Of a stretch of DNA of 64,000 nt, positions 1-7,805 are shown piece by piece (position 1 is the stretch's first letter; each line of letters begins with the position of its first letter). Source of the DNA: Nitrospira sp. (GTDB lineage Bacteria; Nitrospirota; Nitrospiria; Nitrospirales; Nitrospiraceae); contig JAFEBM010000033.1 of assembly GCA_018242685.1 (NCBI GenBank), positions 1 through 64,000 on the forward strand, given 5' to 3'. The position numbers and the translations under genes were made by a program. The notes beneath the pieces are model-generated. The model searched no databases. It saw only the letters and a program-made list of their open reading frames with translations, and was not told the origin of the DNA.

Positions 1-122
1 TTCTGCACCTGATACACCCAGACCCGGCTGACTTCAAATCGGGCGGCAATGGCCGTCGGACGCTCCCCACGTTCCAATGCTTTCAACACACGGTCCCGTA
101 GATCCTGCGAATCGGCATCCAT
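1..122 (-). CDS. IS630-family transposase, N-terminal fragment (cut by window edge)
   Basis: Reading leftward from an ATG at 122, the first 40 codons encode a small helix-turn-helix region with the core RVLKALERGERPTAIAARF followed by EVSRVWVYQ, which is the usual N-terminal DNA-binding part of IS630/Tc1-like transposases. A GGAGG ribosome-binding site lies 7 bases upstream of the ATG. The DDE catalytic part would lie beyond the left edge of the window, so whether the gene is intact cannot be judged. Family assignment rests on the pattern of this short segment only. Confidence 0.7.
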   Translation of the reverse strand, partial: MDADSQDLRDRVLKALERGERPTAIAARFEVSRVWVYQVQ

Positions 123-195
123 CCTGTTGCCTCCATCAAGAAACCAATGGAGGGCATGCTACAGAATGTATACACTTAAATCAAAAATGCTCTAG
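1..195 (-). mobile_element. Right edge of an IS630-type insertion sequence
   Basis: The transposase fragment at 1-122 is followed by about 70 bases of non-coding sequence ending at a CTAG at 192-195. IS630 elements typically insert at TA, often inside CTAG, and duplicate the TA. CTAG is therefore a reasonable boundary, but the opposite end and its inverted repeat lie outside the window. The boundary is inference. Confidence 0.45.
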
Positions 196-610
196 TGACG
201 GCTTGTATCCTCGCCAGAGGCTCCATCAGAGTCTCGACTGCCTGAGCCTGCTGGAGTTCGAGCAACGGATTCGACGACCATCCCCTCTTGATCGCTCAAT
301 ATCGCCCGTCTGTCCTCGTAAATATTTTGCTAACGACACGTGGTTTCGCGAGTAGGCAGGTTACCTGAATCAAGATACATGAATAATACAAATAATCATT
401 ATCAATTTCAATCTAATGGTTCTGGCTGTTCTCAAGATATATGGACGGAACGTCTGAGGCAGGTCAGGCAGAATCAAACGCAGGAGATGATTATCGAGAG
501 AACTTCTGTAGAGAGAATTTTTGTAGTTGGTCCACAGTGAGAGGCCAGAGACCTTAGAGAGTCCAGAGCCCGGTGTCGTCCGTTTGTTTCTTAAACGAAT
601 GGAGGAGGCG
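196..610. other. Non-coding stretch upstream of the outer membrane protein
   Basis: No open frame here has a convincing start, ribosome-binding site or recognisable protein sequence. The frames at 77-355 and 340-540 read as low-complexity chance products. The only structured element noticed is a Fur-box-like sequence at 385-403. The AT-rich segment at about 380-420 is probably the regulatory region of the gene starting at 611. Confidence 0.5.
385..403. promoter_or_regulatory. Fur-box-like operator
   Basis: The 19 bases aatacaaataatcattatc match the classical Fur consensus gataatgataatcattatc at 15 of 19 positions, including the whole right half-site. A weak promoter-like pair, TTACCT at 361-366 and TAATAC at 384-389 with 17-base spacing, overlaps it. 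The next gene downstream starts at 611. Binding and target are inferred. Confidence 0.4.
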
Positions 611-1444
611 ATGAAGCTCTGGATATGGTTTGTGATAATGCTGCTCTCCGCGCTGCTTGTGAACGAGGCACGCGCCGATCTTGATCCTTTCGAGTTTCAG
701 ATCTACCCCTATCAAACCGGTGGCAAAGGGAAGCTTGATCCTCAGTTTCTGGGTAGTTTTGTGCCGTCCGGGTTTCGGGACGCCGGCCGCGGTACCTCAT
801 CGGACAGCGCATTCGCCAGCCAATACATGACGCGGATGGCGGCTGAATTCGAGTATGGCCTCACCAGGAAAATAGATTTTGCCTATTATGTGAATTGGGC
901 CATTCCGGGGTCTCCCTTGATGGCTCCTCAATATGCCGGCTCGAAGTTTCGGCTCCGCGGTCAGTTTTTTGAAAAAGATCAGTTGCCTATCAACTTGGGA
1001 TGGTATGCAGAGGTCGAATGGTGGAGCAAGGCGTTCGAGGATAACCTCGTGGAGGGAGAGATCATGCTTATCGCTCAAAAGGATATCGGTCGTTGGACGT
1101 TCATCGTAAACGCCCCAGACCTGGATCATGGCTTGGTCGGAGCCGACACGCGCAAGTGGTTTTCGTTGGGCTATCGAGCCGAGGTTCGGTATTGGATCAG
1201 CAAAAACCTGACTCTAGGGCTTCAGGGCTATGGGACGAGCGGCCAACTACAGGATCCGCACCCGATGGCACAGCAGGGACATTATATCGTCCCTTCCGTG
1301 CACGTGATGCTGCCGGGAGAGATTCCCGCGAATTTCGGGGTGGCGTTCGGCCTTACGCCCAATTCCGATGAGGTGATTTTCAAGACCATTATTTATTTTG
1401 GAGGGAAGGGGAGCCTCGCACGAGATATTCGGCTGTGGCGCTGA
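611..1444 (+). CDS. Secreted, probably outer membrane beta-barrel protein
   Basis: This 277-residue protein has a clear signal peptide (MKLWIWFVIMLLSALLVNE, then ARA before the mature DLDPFEFQIYPYQ). The remainder alternates polar and aromatic residues in short strands with many Trp, Tyr and Gly, as in transporter-like outer membrane barrels. Segments such as YGLTRKIDFAYYVNW and LGYRAEVRYWISKNLTLGL look like antiparallel strands. The ATG at 611 is preceded by AGGAGG; an ATG at 599 would use that site as coding sequence and is less likely. No enzyme motif is visible, so the function is unknown. A Fur-like box lies about 210 bases upstream. It could be a porin-like or envelope-stabilising protein. 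Confidence 0.7.
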   Translation: MKLWIWFVIMLLSALLVNEARADLDPFEFQIYPYQTGGKGKLDPQFLGSFVPSGFRDAGRGTSSDSAFASQYMTRMAAEFEYGLTRKIDFAYYVNWAIPGSPLMAPQYAGSKFRLRGQFFEKDQLPINLGWYAEVEWWSKAFEDNLVEGEIMLIAQKDIGRWTFIVNAPDLDHGLVGADTRKWFSLGYRAEVRYWISKNLTLGLQGYGTSGQLQDPHPMAQQGHYIVPSVHVMLPGEIPANFGVAFGLTPNSDEVIFKTIIYFGGKGSLARDIRLWR

Positions 1445-1596
1445 TCCGGCACACAATCTGAGAGTCGATGTAGGCGAGATGTGAAGTAATGAGGCCCGGG
1501 GTGGTACATCCGGAGTGCCGGGGGAGAACTTGTAATAGCCGGGCAAATCGAGGCTGGCGCGACCACCCGCCGCCTGTGCCGTCTTGGATGATGTAC

Positions 1597-2088
1597 CTAT
1601 GCCTCCCTTCGAGCGTTGTAAATTCGACCTCCGGATCGATGATACCGCTGAAAGATGGTGATGGCTTCATCTCTACAAAGATCGCTGGTGACAGTAATCC
1701 TACGTTTCTTCAGCTCCATCACCCAGTTTTTTGGTTTCGGAGCTTCATCGAACCCGATCGCTAATGCATCGACCCCTCGCGCGCCGCACATGACTTTTCG
1801 GACACCGGACCACATGATCGCCCCGTAACACATGGCACAGGGTTCACAACTCGTAACCAGTTCGAGCGTCGGCATGCCGTCAGCTCCCAGGTCGAAATGT
1901 CTCAGGGCGTGGTGTGCGTTCGCGAGCGCTACCATTTCGGCGTGGGCGAGTGAACAGTTGCTGGGCTCGACGATGTTTACTCCGACGGAGATGAGTCGTC
2001 CCGTCTTGGTCTCGAACACTGCCGCACCAAAAGGACCGCCAGTCTTCGCTGTAACGTTGGTCAGTGCGAGCTGGATGACAAATCGCAT
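1597..2088 (-). CDS. Cytidine/guanine deaminase-family protein
   Basis: This 163-residue protein belongs to the zinc-dependent nucleoside/base deaminase fold. It shows HAEM (zinc-binding His and catalytic Glu) and CEPCAMCYGAIMWSG (the two zinc Cys). The N-terminal TGGPFGAAVFE and the tail, which includes IFQRYHRSGGRIYNAR, resemble guanine deaminases (GuaD/TadA-like) more than tRNA-specific TadA. It would hydrolyse an amino group from a purine or pyrimidine base in the cytoplasm. The ATG at 2088 has a GGAG site 6 bases upstream and gives the usual family length. A GTG at 2190 overlapping the stop of the upstream TPR gene (GTGA) would add 34 residues and is the alternative. It lies downstream of the TPR gene on the same strand. 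Confidence 0.85.
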   Translation of the reverse strand: MRFVIQLALTNVTAKTGGPFGAAVFETKTGRLISVGVNIVEPSNCSLAHAEMVALANAHHALRHFDLGADGMPTLELVTSCEPCAMCYGAIMWSGVRKVMCGARGVDALAIGFDEAPKPKNWVMELKKRRITVTSDLCRDEAITIFQRYHRSGGRIYNARREA

Positions 2089-2186
2089 GCGATCTCCAGC
2101 CGCTAAAATGGGTTCTTGTTGGTGGCGCGCAGCACGGATGATCCAAGATGGAAGGTGAAAGGGAGACGCTGGCGAGCGGCTGGATT

Positions 2187-2504
2187 TCACAATGGCAGTG
2201 AAAGCTTCAATGCTTCGAGGTTCTTTGTGACCATGGCGTCGCCGTTTTTTGTTGATATGTCGATGCCTGCGGCGCAGACGGTTCGGCACTCATCCAGACG
2301 GCTCAGTTTTTGGAGTGACTGAGCAAGCGCGAGATAAGCGGCCGAATAGGTCGGTTTCACGGTCACGCACTGGCGTAAGGATTTGGCGGCTTCCTCGAAG
2401 TTTCCATCGTCCATATAAGCTTTCCCCAGCCCGAACCATGCGACATCGTCGTTCGGATCCATGACGAGGATTTTCTTCAGCGGTTCGATCCTTGGATTCG
2501 GCAT
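2187..2504 (-). CDS. Small TPR-repeat protein
   Basis: This 105-residue protein consists almost entirely of tetratricopeptide helices. One repeat is around DDVAWFGLGKAYMDDGNFEEA, followed by a second with TYSAAYLALAQSLQKLSR, and then a short C-terminal helix. Such proteins act as protein-protein adaptors; no partner can be named. There is no signal peptide, so it is probably cytoplasmic. The ATG at 2504 is preceded by AGGAG, which favours it over an ATG at 2552. The downstream deaminase follows on the same strand, suggesting co-transcription. Confidence 0.75.
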   Translation of the reverse strand: MPNPRIEPLKKILVMDPNDDVAWFGLGKAYMDDGNFEEAAKSLRQCVTVKPTYSAAYLALAQSLQKLSRLDECRTVCAAGIDISTKNGDAMVTKNLEALKLSLPL

Positions 2505-2637
2505 GTGTGCTCCTGTCGTTGAAGGCAGACGATAGCAGCGCCGTAGGTGCATTGTCTATGGACTTTCTTGCATGCTAATCTGAGGTCATATCAGTCGTAC
2601 GTTTCACGTTTTATCTCTCACGTTTTACAAGTTTGTC

Positions 2638-3582
2638 ATGGGCAAGACCGGTCTCGTCTATCATTCCGCCTATCTTGAGCATGACATGGGACCCGGGCAT
2701 CCGGAGTCCCCCAATCGGCTGCGTGCGATCATGCAGCAGCTTGAACAGAGCGGTACGATGGCCCGCATGACCAAGATCGAAGCGCGCAAGGCGGAAGATG
2801 AATGGCTGACACAGATTCATTCGCCGAACTATGTGATGTCACTGAACCGGCACGCGCCCACGAGCGGCCGCGTCTCGCTCGATGCCGATACCTCGATGTC
2901 GTCAGGCTCATTGAACGCCGCGTACTTGGCGGCAGGAGGCGCATTGGCGGCGGTCGATGCCATCATGGCACAGCAAGTGGCCCATGTGTTCTGTGCCGTC
3001 CGGCCTCCAGGTCACCACGCCGAAGCAGGTCGTGCGATGGGTTTCTGCCTCTTGAACAACGTCGCGATCGCCACGCGCTATGTCCAAAAGAAATACGGGA
3101 TCACCAGAGTGCTGATCGTCGATTGGGATGTCCATCATGGGAATGGGACACAGCACAGTTTCGAGGACGATCCTTCCGTACTGTTTTTCAGCACACATCA
3201 GTATCCGCATTACCCCGGCACGGGCCGAGGCACCGAGCAAGGCAAGGGGGCGGGAGTAGGATTGACAGTCAACGTCCCGATGGAGGCGGGGGAGGGCGAC
3301 GAGGCGTACCACACGATTTTCCTCAAATCGCTTGTGCCGGCGGCCGACGCGTTCAAGCCGGAGTTCGTCATCATCTCAGCGGGATTCGATGCACACAAAG
3401 ATGACCCGTTGGCCAGCATGGGCTTGACGGAAGCAGGCTATGCCGATCTGACAGAAATCGTGGCCGGTATCGCCAAGCGCCATGCGAAAGGCCGCATCCT
3501 GTCTTCTCTCGAGGGTGGGTACAATCTGACGGCGTTAGCTCACTCAGTGGATGCGCACATCAACGCGTTATTACATGCTTGA
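2638..3582 (+). CDS. Histone deacetylase-family (AcuC/acetylpolyamine deacetylase-like) hydrolase
   Basis: This 314-residue protein has the arginase/deacetylase fold of the HDAC superfamily: N-terminal YHSAYLEHDMGPGHPESPNR, the catalytic tandem His in RPPGHHAE, the zinc-binding segment DWDVHHGNGTQ, and SAGFDAHKDDPLA with another zinc Asp. The late LEGGYN motif near the C-terminus supplies the loop normally carrying the conserved Gly-Gly-Tyr. Bacterial members remove acetyl groups from lysines or polyamines; the substrate here is not known. The ATG at 2638 directly gives the conserved N-terminus. The gene is followed 36 bases later by a rhodanese on the same strand. Confidence 0.9.
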   Translation: MGKTGLVYHSAYLEHDMGPGHPESPNRLRAIMQQLEQSGTMARMTKIEARKAEDEWLTQIHSPNYVMSLNRHAPTSGRVSLDADTSMSSGSLNAAYLAAGGALAAVDAIMAQQVAHVFCAVRPPGHHAEAGRAMGFCLLNNVAIATRYVQKKYGITRVLIVDWDVHHGNGTQHSFEDDPSVLFFSTHQYPHYPGTGRGTEQGKGAGVGLTVNVPMEAGEGDEAYHTIFLKSLVPAADAFKPEFVIISAGFDAHKDDPLASMGLTEAGYADLTEIVAGIAKRHAKGRILSSLEGGYNLTALAHSVDAHINALLHA

Positions 3583-3618
3583 ATCACGCTATCGCGAACT
3601 GTAAAGAAAGAAGACATC

Positions 3619-4497
3619 ATGCAGCATCCGTTGTTGATCGACACCGAAACGCTTCAGCAGTACTTAGGCCATCCTGATCTTGTCGTCATCGATGTCCGCG
3701 GCAAGTCGGCGTACGAATTCGGCGGACATATCCCTGGAGCCGTACATTCGACGTGGCATGAGTACAGTGATCCCAATGCCGTGCCGAAGGGATTGCTCAA
3801 TCCGGACCTCGGCCGGATCGAACAGACCCTGAGTCGGCTCGGGATGAATCAAGACAGCGACGTCGTGATCTACTCCAACCCATTCGACAATTGGGGCGAT
3901 GAAGGACGGATGTTTTGGATGCTGGAATATCTGGGCCACACACGCCTGCGTATTTTGGACGGTGGGTGGGTGAAATGGACAGCCGAGAAGCGCCCGTTTG
4001 AGCATGGGCCGGTTGCTCCAGTGATGGGACATTTCAAGGCTCAACCGGTGCAAGCTCTGATCGCGTTGAAGGATGATCTGAAAGGCCTCGTCAGGGGGCC
4101 GCATCCCCAGACGGTCATTCTGGATGCGCGCAGTGTTGAAGAATATCTTGGGAAAGAGGTGTCCGGTCTCCCGCGGTCCGGTCACATCCCTTCAGCCATC
4201 CACGTGGGGTGGAACGGCTTCTTGAACAAGGATGCGACCGTCAAGGATCTCTCCGCGATCAAGGAGATGTTGGAGGCAAAAGGGGTGCGGAGCGGGCAGG
4301 AAGTTATTTGCTACTGCACCGGCGGTGTGCGATCGGCGTGGCTCTATTTCATTCTCAAGCTGGTCGAGTACCCGAAGATCAGCAACTATCCCGGATCATG
4401 GTGGGAATGGAGTCGGGACTTCGCCTGTCCAGCGGAAAAAGATGTGCATGCGCTCCAGAAAATCCTCGGGTTTGACCCAGCGGCCAAACCTTCTTGA
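3619..4497 (+). CDS. sseA: Two-domain rhodanese (thiosulfate/3-mercaptopyruvate sulfurtransferase)
   Basis: This 292-residue protein has two rhodanese domains. The N-terminal domain (about 1-135; VIDVRGKSAYEFGGHIPGA) lacks an active-site Cys. The C-terminal domain (about 150-285; VILDARSVEEYLG) carries the persulfide-forming Cys in CYCTGGVRSAW. Loops of the CTGGVRS type are closer to thiosulfate sulfurtransferases than to mercaptopyruvate enzymes, so the donor substrate remains open. Length is typical of the SseA/RhdA family. No signal peptide is seen, so it acts in the cytoplasm. The start at 3619 follows GAAAGAAAG and gives the expected N-terminus. It may be transcribed with the deacetylase-like gene upstream. 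Confidence 0.9.
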   Translation: MQHPLLIDTETLQQYLGHPDLVVIDVRGKSAYEFGGHIPGAVHSTWHEYSDPNAVPKGLLNPDLGRIEQTLSRLGMNQDSDVVIYSNPFDNWGDEGRMFWMLEYLGHTRLRILDGGWVKWTAEKRPFEHGPVAPVMGHFKAQPVQALIALKDDLKGLVRGPHPQTVILDARSVEEYLGKEVSGLPRSGHIPSAIHVGWNGFLNKDATVKDLSAIKEMLEAKGVRSGQEVICYCTGGVRSAWLYFILKLVEYPKISNYPGSWWEWSRDFACPAEKDVHALQKILGFDPAAKPS

Positions 4498-4580
4498 CAG
4501 TCTGAGTAGCGCTGTGTAAAGGTGAATTCACGGTCGATTGTTCTCGTGAGCAGCGAATTTCAACCATGGAGGAGGCAACG

Positions 4581-4922
4581 ATGGCGAGCAAGATGCGTCG
4601 AGGTGCGTTGGTAATAGCTGCAATAGGAGCGCTTGTCGGTATGCCGATGCTGAACGGAGTGGCATTTGCCGACAAGCATGCGGCTGAAGCCGTTGAACAC
4701 GCGAAGGCCGCCGTGTCGCATGGGAAAGAGGGCCATGCCGATGCTTGTGTTGAGCATGCGAGTGAAGCGCTCAAACACGCGCAGGCGGTAGCGAAAAACC
4801 CACATGGGGCGGAAGGTATCAAACACCTCACGGAAGCCGTGAAGCATGGCAAGGCCGGACATGCCGATGCCTGTACCGAACATGCCGAAGGGGCGGCCAC
4901 GCATCTGGCTGAAGTGAAGTAG
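4581..4922 (+). CDS. SmbP-like small metal-binding periplasmic protein
   Basis: This 113-residue secreted protein has a signal peptide ending near VAFA-DKHAAEA. The mature part is two imperfect repeats of about 40 residues in which His recurs every three to four positions along helices (EHAKAAVSHGKEGHADACVE, then KHLTEAVKHGKAGHADACTE). This is the pattern of SmbP, the copper-binding small metal-binding protein first described in the nitrifier Nitrosomonas europaea. It probably binds Cu or another divalent metal in the periplasm. The ATG at 4581 is used because GGAGG lies just upstream; the ATG at 4566 would include that site as coding. A strong terminator follows at 4967. Confidence 0.85.
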   Translation: MASKMRRGALVIAAIGALVGMPMLNGVAFADKHAAEAVEHAKAAVSHGKEGHADACVEHASEALKHAQAVAKNPHGAEGIKHLTEAVKHGKAGHADACTEHAEGAATHLAEVK

Positions 4923-4966
4923 CCGGCGAGAAGCAGCTACAGCTGTCGCAAGGTGCCTTTGTTGAA

Positions 4967-4998
4967 GCGGGCAGGGACACAATCCCTGCCCGCTTTTA
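4967..4998 (+). terminator. Rho-independent terminator of the smbP-like gene
   Basis: A perfect 11-bp stem (gcgggcaggga / tccctgcccgc) with a 5-base loop cacaa is followed directly by TTTTA. It lies 45 bases after the smbP-like stop and 18 bases before the next start. Confidence 0.9.
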
Positions 4999-5015
4999 TA
5001 TGAAACGGAGTATGT

Positions 5016-5807
5016 GTGCGAGTCGGGTTTTACCAATTCGATCCACAGTTCGGTGAGGTGGCCAAGAATCTGGAGATGGTCACGGCCAAGCTGGAACAGG
5101 CGGACGCGGAGCTCATCGTGCTGCCGGAGCTGTTCGCGTCCGGCTATCAGTTTCTTTCACAGGAGGAGGCGCAACAACTGGCTGAGCCGGTTCCCGAGGG
5201 CCGGACGGTACGCCGTCTGGTCGACATCGCGAAACGACGCAAGATGCATCTCGTGGCAGGACTTCCTGAACGATCCGGCCCTCGCTGCTACAACTCCGCC
5301 GTGATCGTGGGGCCGTCGGGTTTTCTTGGGTGTTATCGGAAAACCCATCTCTTTTACGAAGAGACCCAATGGTTTGCTTCCGGTGACTCAGGGTTTCTCG
5401 TATGGGATATCGGGCCGGCGAAGGTCGGCATCATGATTTGTTTCGATTGGTACTATCCGGAGGCCGCGCGGACCTTGGCGGTACAAGGGGCCGACATCAT
5501 TTGCCATCCATCCAACCTGGTCTTGCCGAACTGCCCGGATTCCATGCCGGTCCGGTGCCTTGAAAATCGGGTATTTGCCGTGACCTGCAATCGCATCGGC
5601 AGCGAAGCACGGGGTGGTAAAGAGCGGCTGACCTATATCGGCCAGAGCGAAGTGGTCACGCCAAAGGGGGGCATTCAACATCGTGCGTCTCGTGACCAAG
5701 AAGAGCTGATCATCGTTGAGATTGATCCGGCGCAAGCCCGCAACAAAAGCTTGAATCGCTACAACGATCTGCTTCGCGACCGCCGCACCTCGCTGTACAA
5801 GATGTAA
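5016..5807 (+). CDS. Carbon-nitrogen hydrolase (nitrilase superfamily amidase)
   Basis: This 263-residue protein shows the Glu-Lys-Cys triad of the nitrilase superfamily: Glu in VLPELFASGYQF, Lys in CYRKTHLF, and Cys in GIMICFDWYYPEAAR. It hydrolyses or transfers amides in the cytoplasm. The sequence around CFDWYYPEAARTLA resembles omega-amidase or N-carbamoyl-type branches rather than true nitrilases. Start is GTG at 5016 with GGAG upstream; it begins right after the smbP terminator, so it must have its own promoter near or within that region, or depend on read-through. The exact substrate cannot be assigned. Confidence 0.88.
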   Translation: MRVGFYQFDPQFGEVAKNLEMVTAKLEQADAELIVLPELFASGYQFLSQEEAQQLAEPVPEGRTVRRLVDIAKRRKMHLVAGLPERSGPRCYNSAVIVGPSGFLGCYRKTHLFYEETQWFASGDSGFLVWDIGPAKVGIMICFDWYYPEAARTLAVQGADIICHPSNLVLPNCPDSMPVRCLENRVFAVTCNRIGSEARGGKERLTYIGQSEVVTPKGGIQHRASRDQEELIIVEIDPAQARNKSLNRYNDLLRDRRTSLYKM

Positions 5808-5880
5808 TCCCGACTCTCATATCCTGTTGAGAGACGCCCAGTGCTTGCGCAAGTCGCCTGGGCAGGGTAGGATTTTGTTC

Positions 5881-6441
5881 ATGAGCACTGAACTCCGCAA
5901 AGGTATTTTTTTGATCGCTGCGCCTCGCCTGCGTGACCCGAACTTTCGCCAGGCCGTCGTGTTGTTGTGCGAACATGGGACGGAAGGAGCGCTCGGCGTC
6001 ATCGTGAATCGTCCGACGGCCGTGTCCATTTCTGAAGCCTTGCCCCAAGTTCCGGTGATCGAAGGATCAGGGCATGTGCTCTATGCCGGTGGTCCCGTGC
6101 AGACCAATCAAGTGATGCTGCTCTATCGGGGCGATCAGTTTCCGGACAATGCGCACCACGTGTTCGACGGCGTCTGTCTTGGCGGGGACGTCGGCATGGT
6201 CGAGCGCATTCTCACCGGCGTCGGGACGACAGAGTCCTTCCGCGCCTATCTTGGGTATTCAGGATGGGGACCGGGACAGCTGGAAAGCGAGATGAAGACC
6301 GGCTCGTGGATCACGTTGCCGGCGGACTCGCAGGCGGTGTTTGAAAAAGATCCGACGCGTGTCTGGGGGGATATCCTTCTCACGCTGGGTGAGGCCTATC
6401 AGCCATATGCCGACATGCCGTTCGATCCATCCTGTAACTGA
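5881..6441 (+). CDS. YqgE/AlgH family protein (UPF0301)
   Basis: This 186-residue protein matches YqgE/AlgH through KGIFLIAAPRLRDPNFRQAV, LCEHGTEGALGVIVNRPT, the glycine-rich LYAGGPVQ, and the C-terminal YLGYSGWGPGQLESE. The family is widespread and cytoplasmic; its biochemical role is not settled. The ATG at 5881 fits the conserved N-terminus, though no strong ribosome-binding site is visible. An upstream in-frame ATG at 5827 would add 18 poorly conserved residues. It stands 73 bases after the amidase gene on the same strand. Confidence 0.9.
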   Translation: MSTELRKGIFLIAAPRLRDPNFRQAVVLLCEHGTEGALGVIVNRPTAVSISEALPQVPVIEGSGHVLYAGGPVQTNQVMLLYRGDQFPDNAHHVFDGVCLGGDVGMVERILTGVGTTESFRAYLGYSGWGPGQLESEMKTGSWITLPADSQAVFEKDPTRVWGDILLTLGEAYQPYADMPFDPSCN

Positions 6442-6520
6442 ACGCTCCGGGCCGTTTCTGGGCAGAACCCACCACGTCATCGTTGAAGCTTGTCGCGCAG
6501 GATGGTAGGGTTCATGCCCG

Positions 6521-7768
6521 ATGCAATCCTTCCTTCCCCTCTGCTCTTTCCGTCTCCGTGAAGTGATATTGGTCATCGCAGCCATGATGCCGGCATTCTT
6601 ATCGGGCTGTGGTGTCGGTTACACCATCGTCAAATCAGAGGCAAAACTGGATCGATTGTCGGTTCCCATGACCAAAGCGCAGGTCCTACAGGAAATTGGG
6701 AGGCCGGACCGAATTATTCGTGATGATGGACGGATGCTGGTCTGGGAATATTCACTGACGTCAAGAAAGCAATGGTTGTACGAGATCGCTTATTGCCCGA
6801 TTTCGATATTGTTCGGTGGATGCATCTTCTATCCCTTTACGAATTTCGCATCGGACCAGCGGGAGTACCCGCACCATGTCGTCTTGGTGGATGATGAACT
6901 CTGTGCCTGGGGACCCCCGTCGGCCATTCTCCAGCGGCGGCGCGTGTGTATCACCGCCGGAATGATATCGACACGATATGGACGCGGGGTTCGCCCGGAG
7001 CCGGTGGTGACGGGCAACGGACCGATCAACCGCGACACGATCGACCAATATCGTACGATGGCCGTCATGCTGTTCAAAGATGCCGACGGCGCTCCGGGAA
7101 CCGGCTCACGCGTGGCCGGTATTGTGACAAATCTCATGCTGGATCTGGATGTGCATATCGTTGAACGGTCCAAACTGGACGACGTATTGAAGGAACAGGT
7201 AATCCAATTGACCCATGCCGATGATACGGATGCCCTTGAGGTGGGTAAGTTGATCGGCGCTCAAGCCATTATTGTCGGAGAGGTGCAGCAGTGGGAACGG
7301 CGTGAGCAGGAACGGACCCATAGTGTCTCGTTGACCTTGCGTATGATCGATGTCGAGACGGGCTTGCTGTTGTTCAGCGGGCAAGGACATCTGACCGATC
7401 CGACGACCGACGATCCTGAAGGTTCTGCTCGGCTGATTGTCCATAGGATGCTTGCCAGGTTCGGTGCGCAGACCGGTTTGTTGGGATCCGGCCACATCGG
7501 CGTGAGCTGGGAGCTGCAGGGAGATGATGTGAGCCGATTCTATGTCGTCAAAGAATTAAGGAACGGGATGCCGGCGGAAAAGGCCGGACTCAAGGTCGGT
7601 GATCGGGTCATGGCGTGCAATGGGGCTCCGCTGTTCGACGCCAGGACTGAGCGGGACGCCAAACGATTCTGCCAGGTTGAGGCCGGACAGGTGTTGCAAC
7701 TGAATGTGCGCCGGGCCGATCAGTTGCTCGTGATCGCCGTCACGGCTGAGAAGCGGCCGGGCTTATAA
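6521..7768 (+). CDS. Lipoprotein with SmpA/BamE-like, CsgG-like and PDZ domains
   Basis: This 415-residue protein starts with a lipoprotein signal whose lipobox FLSGC places the lipidated Cys at position 30. Three domains follow by eye. Residues about 45-85 (LDRLSVPMTKAQVLQEIG, PDRIIRDDGRMLVWEY) resemble SmpA/OmlA/BamE-type modules. Residues about 165-310 (MAVMLFKDADGAPGTGSR, LDVHIVERSKLDDVLKEQ, GAQAIIVGEV) resemble the CsgG/FlgT-type periplasmic lipoprotein domain. Residues about 325-405 are a PDZ domain (GMPAEKAGLKVGDRVMACNG). It should sit in the outer membrane facing the periplasm. The combination is unusual; the role is unknown, possibly envelope sensing or assembly. DUF3422 follows 37 bases later. 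Confidence 0.75.
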   Translation: MQSFLPLCSFRLREVILVIAAMMPAFLSGCGVGYTIVKSEAKLDRLSVPMTKAQVLQEIGRPDRIIRDDGRMLVWEYSLTSRKQWLYEIAYCPISILFGGCIFYPFTNFASDQREYPHHVVLVDDELCAWGPPSAILQRRRVCITAGMISTRYGRGVRPEPVVTGNGPINRDTIDQYRTMAVMLFKDADGAPGTGSRVAGIVTNLMLDLDVHIVERSKLDDVLKEQVIQLTHADDTDALEVGKLIGAQAIIVGEVQQWERREQERTHSVSLTLRMIDVETGLLLFSGQGHLTDPTTDDPEGSARLIVHRMLARFGAQTGLLGSGHIGVSWELQGDDVSRFYVVKELRNGMPAEKAGLKVGDRVMACNGAPLFDARTERDAKRFCQVEAGQVLQLNVRRADQLLVIAVTAEKRPGL

Positions 7769-7805
7769 TACACGCATCCGCACAACGTGTCATAGAGGAG
7801 GAAAC

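Noticed and set aside
340-540. 66-codon frame near the left end
   Set aside because: No ribosome-binding site, compositionally odd, and it covers the AT-rich Fur-like regulatory sequence.
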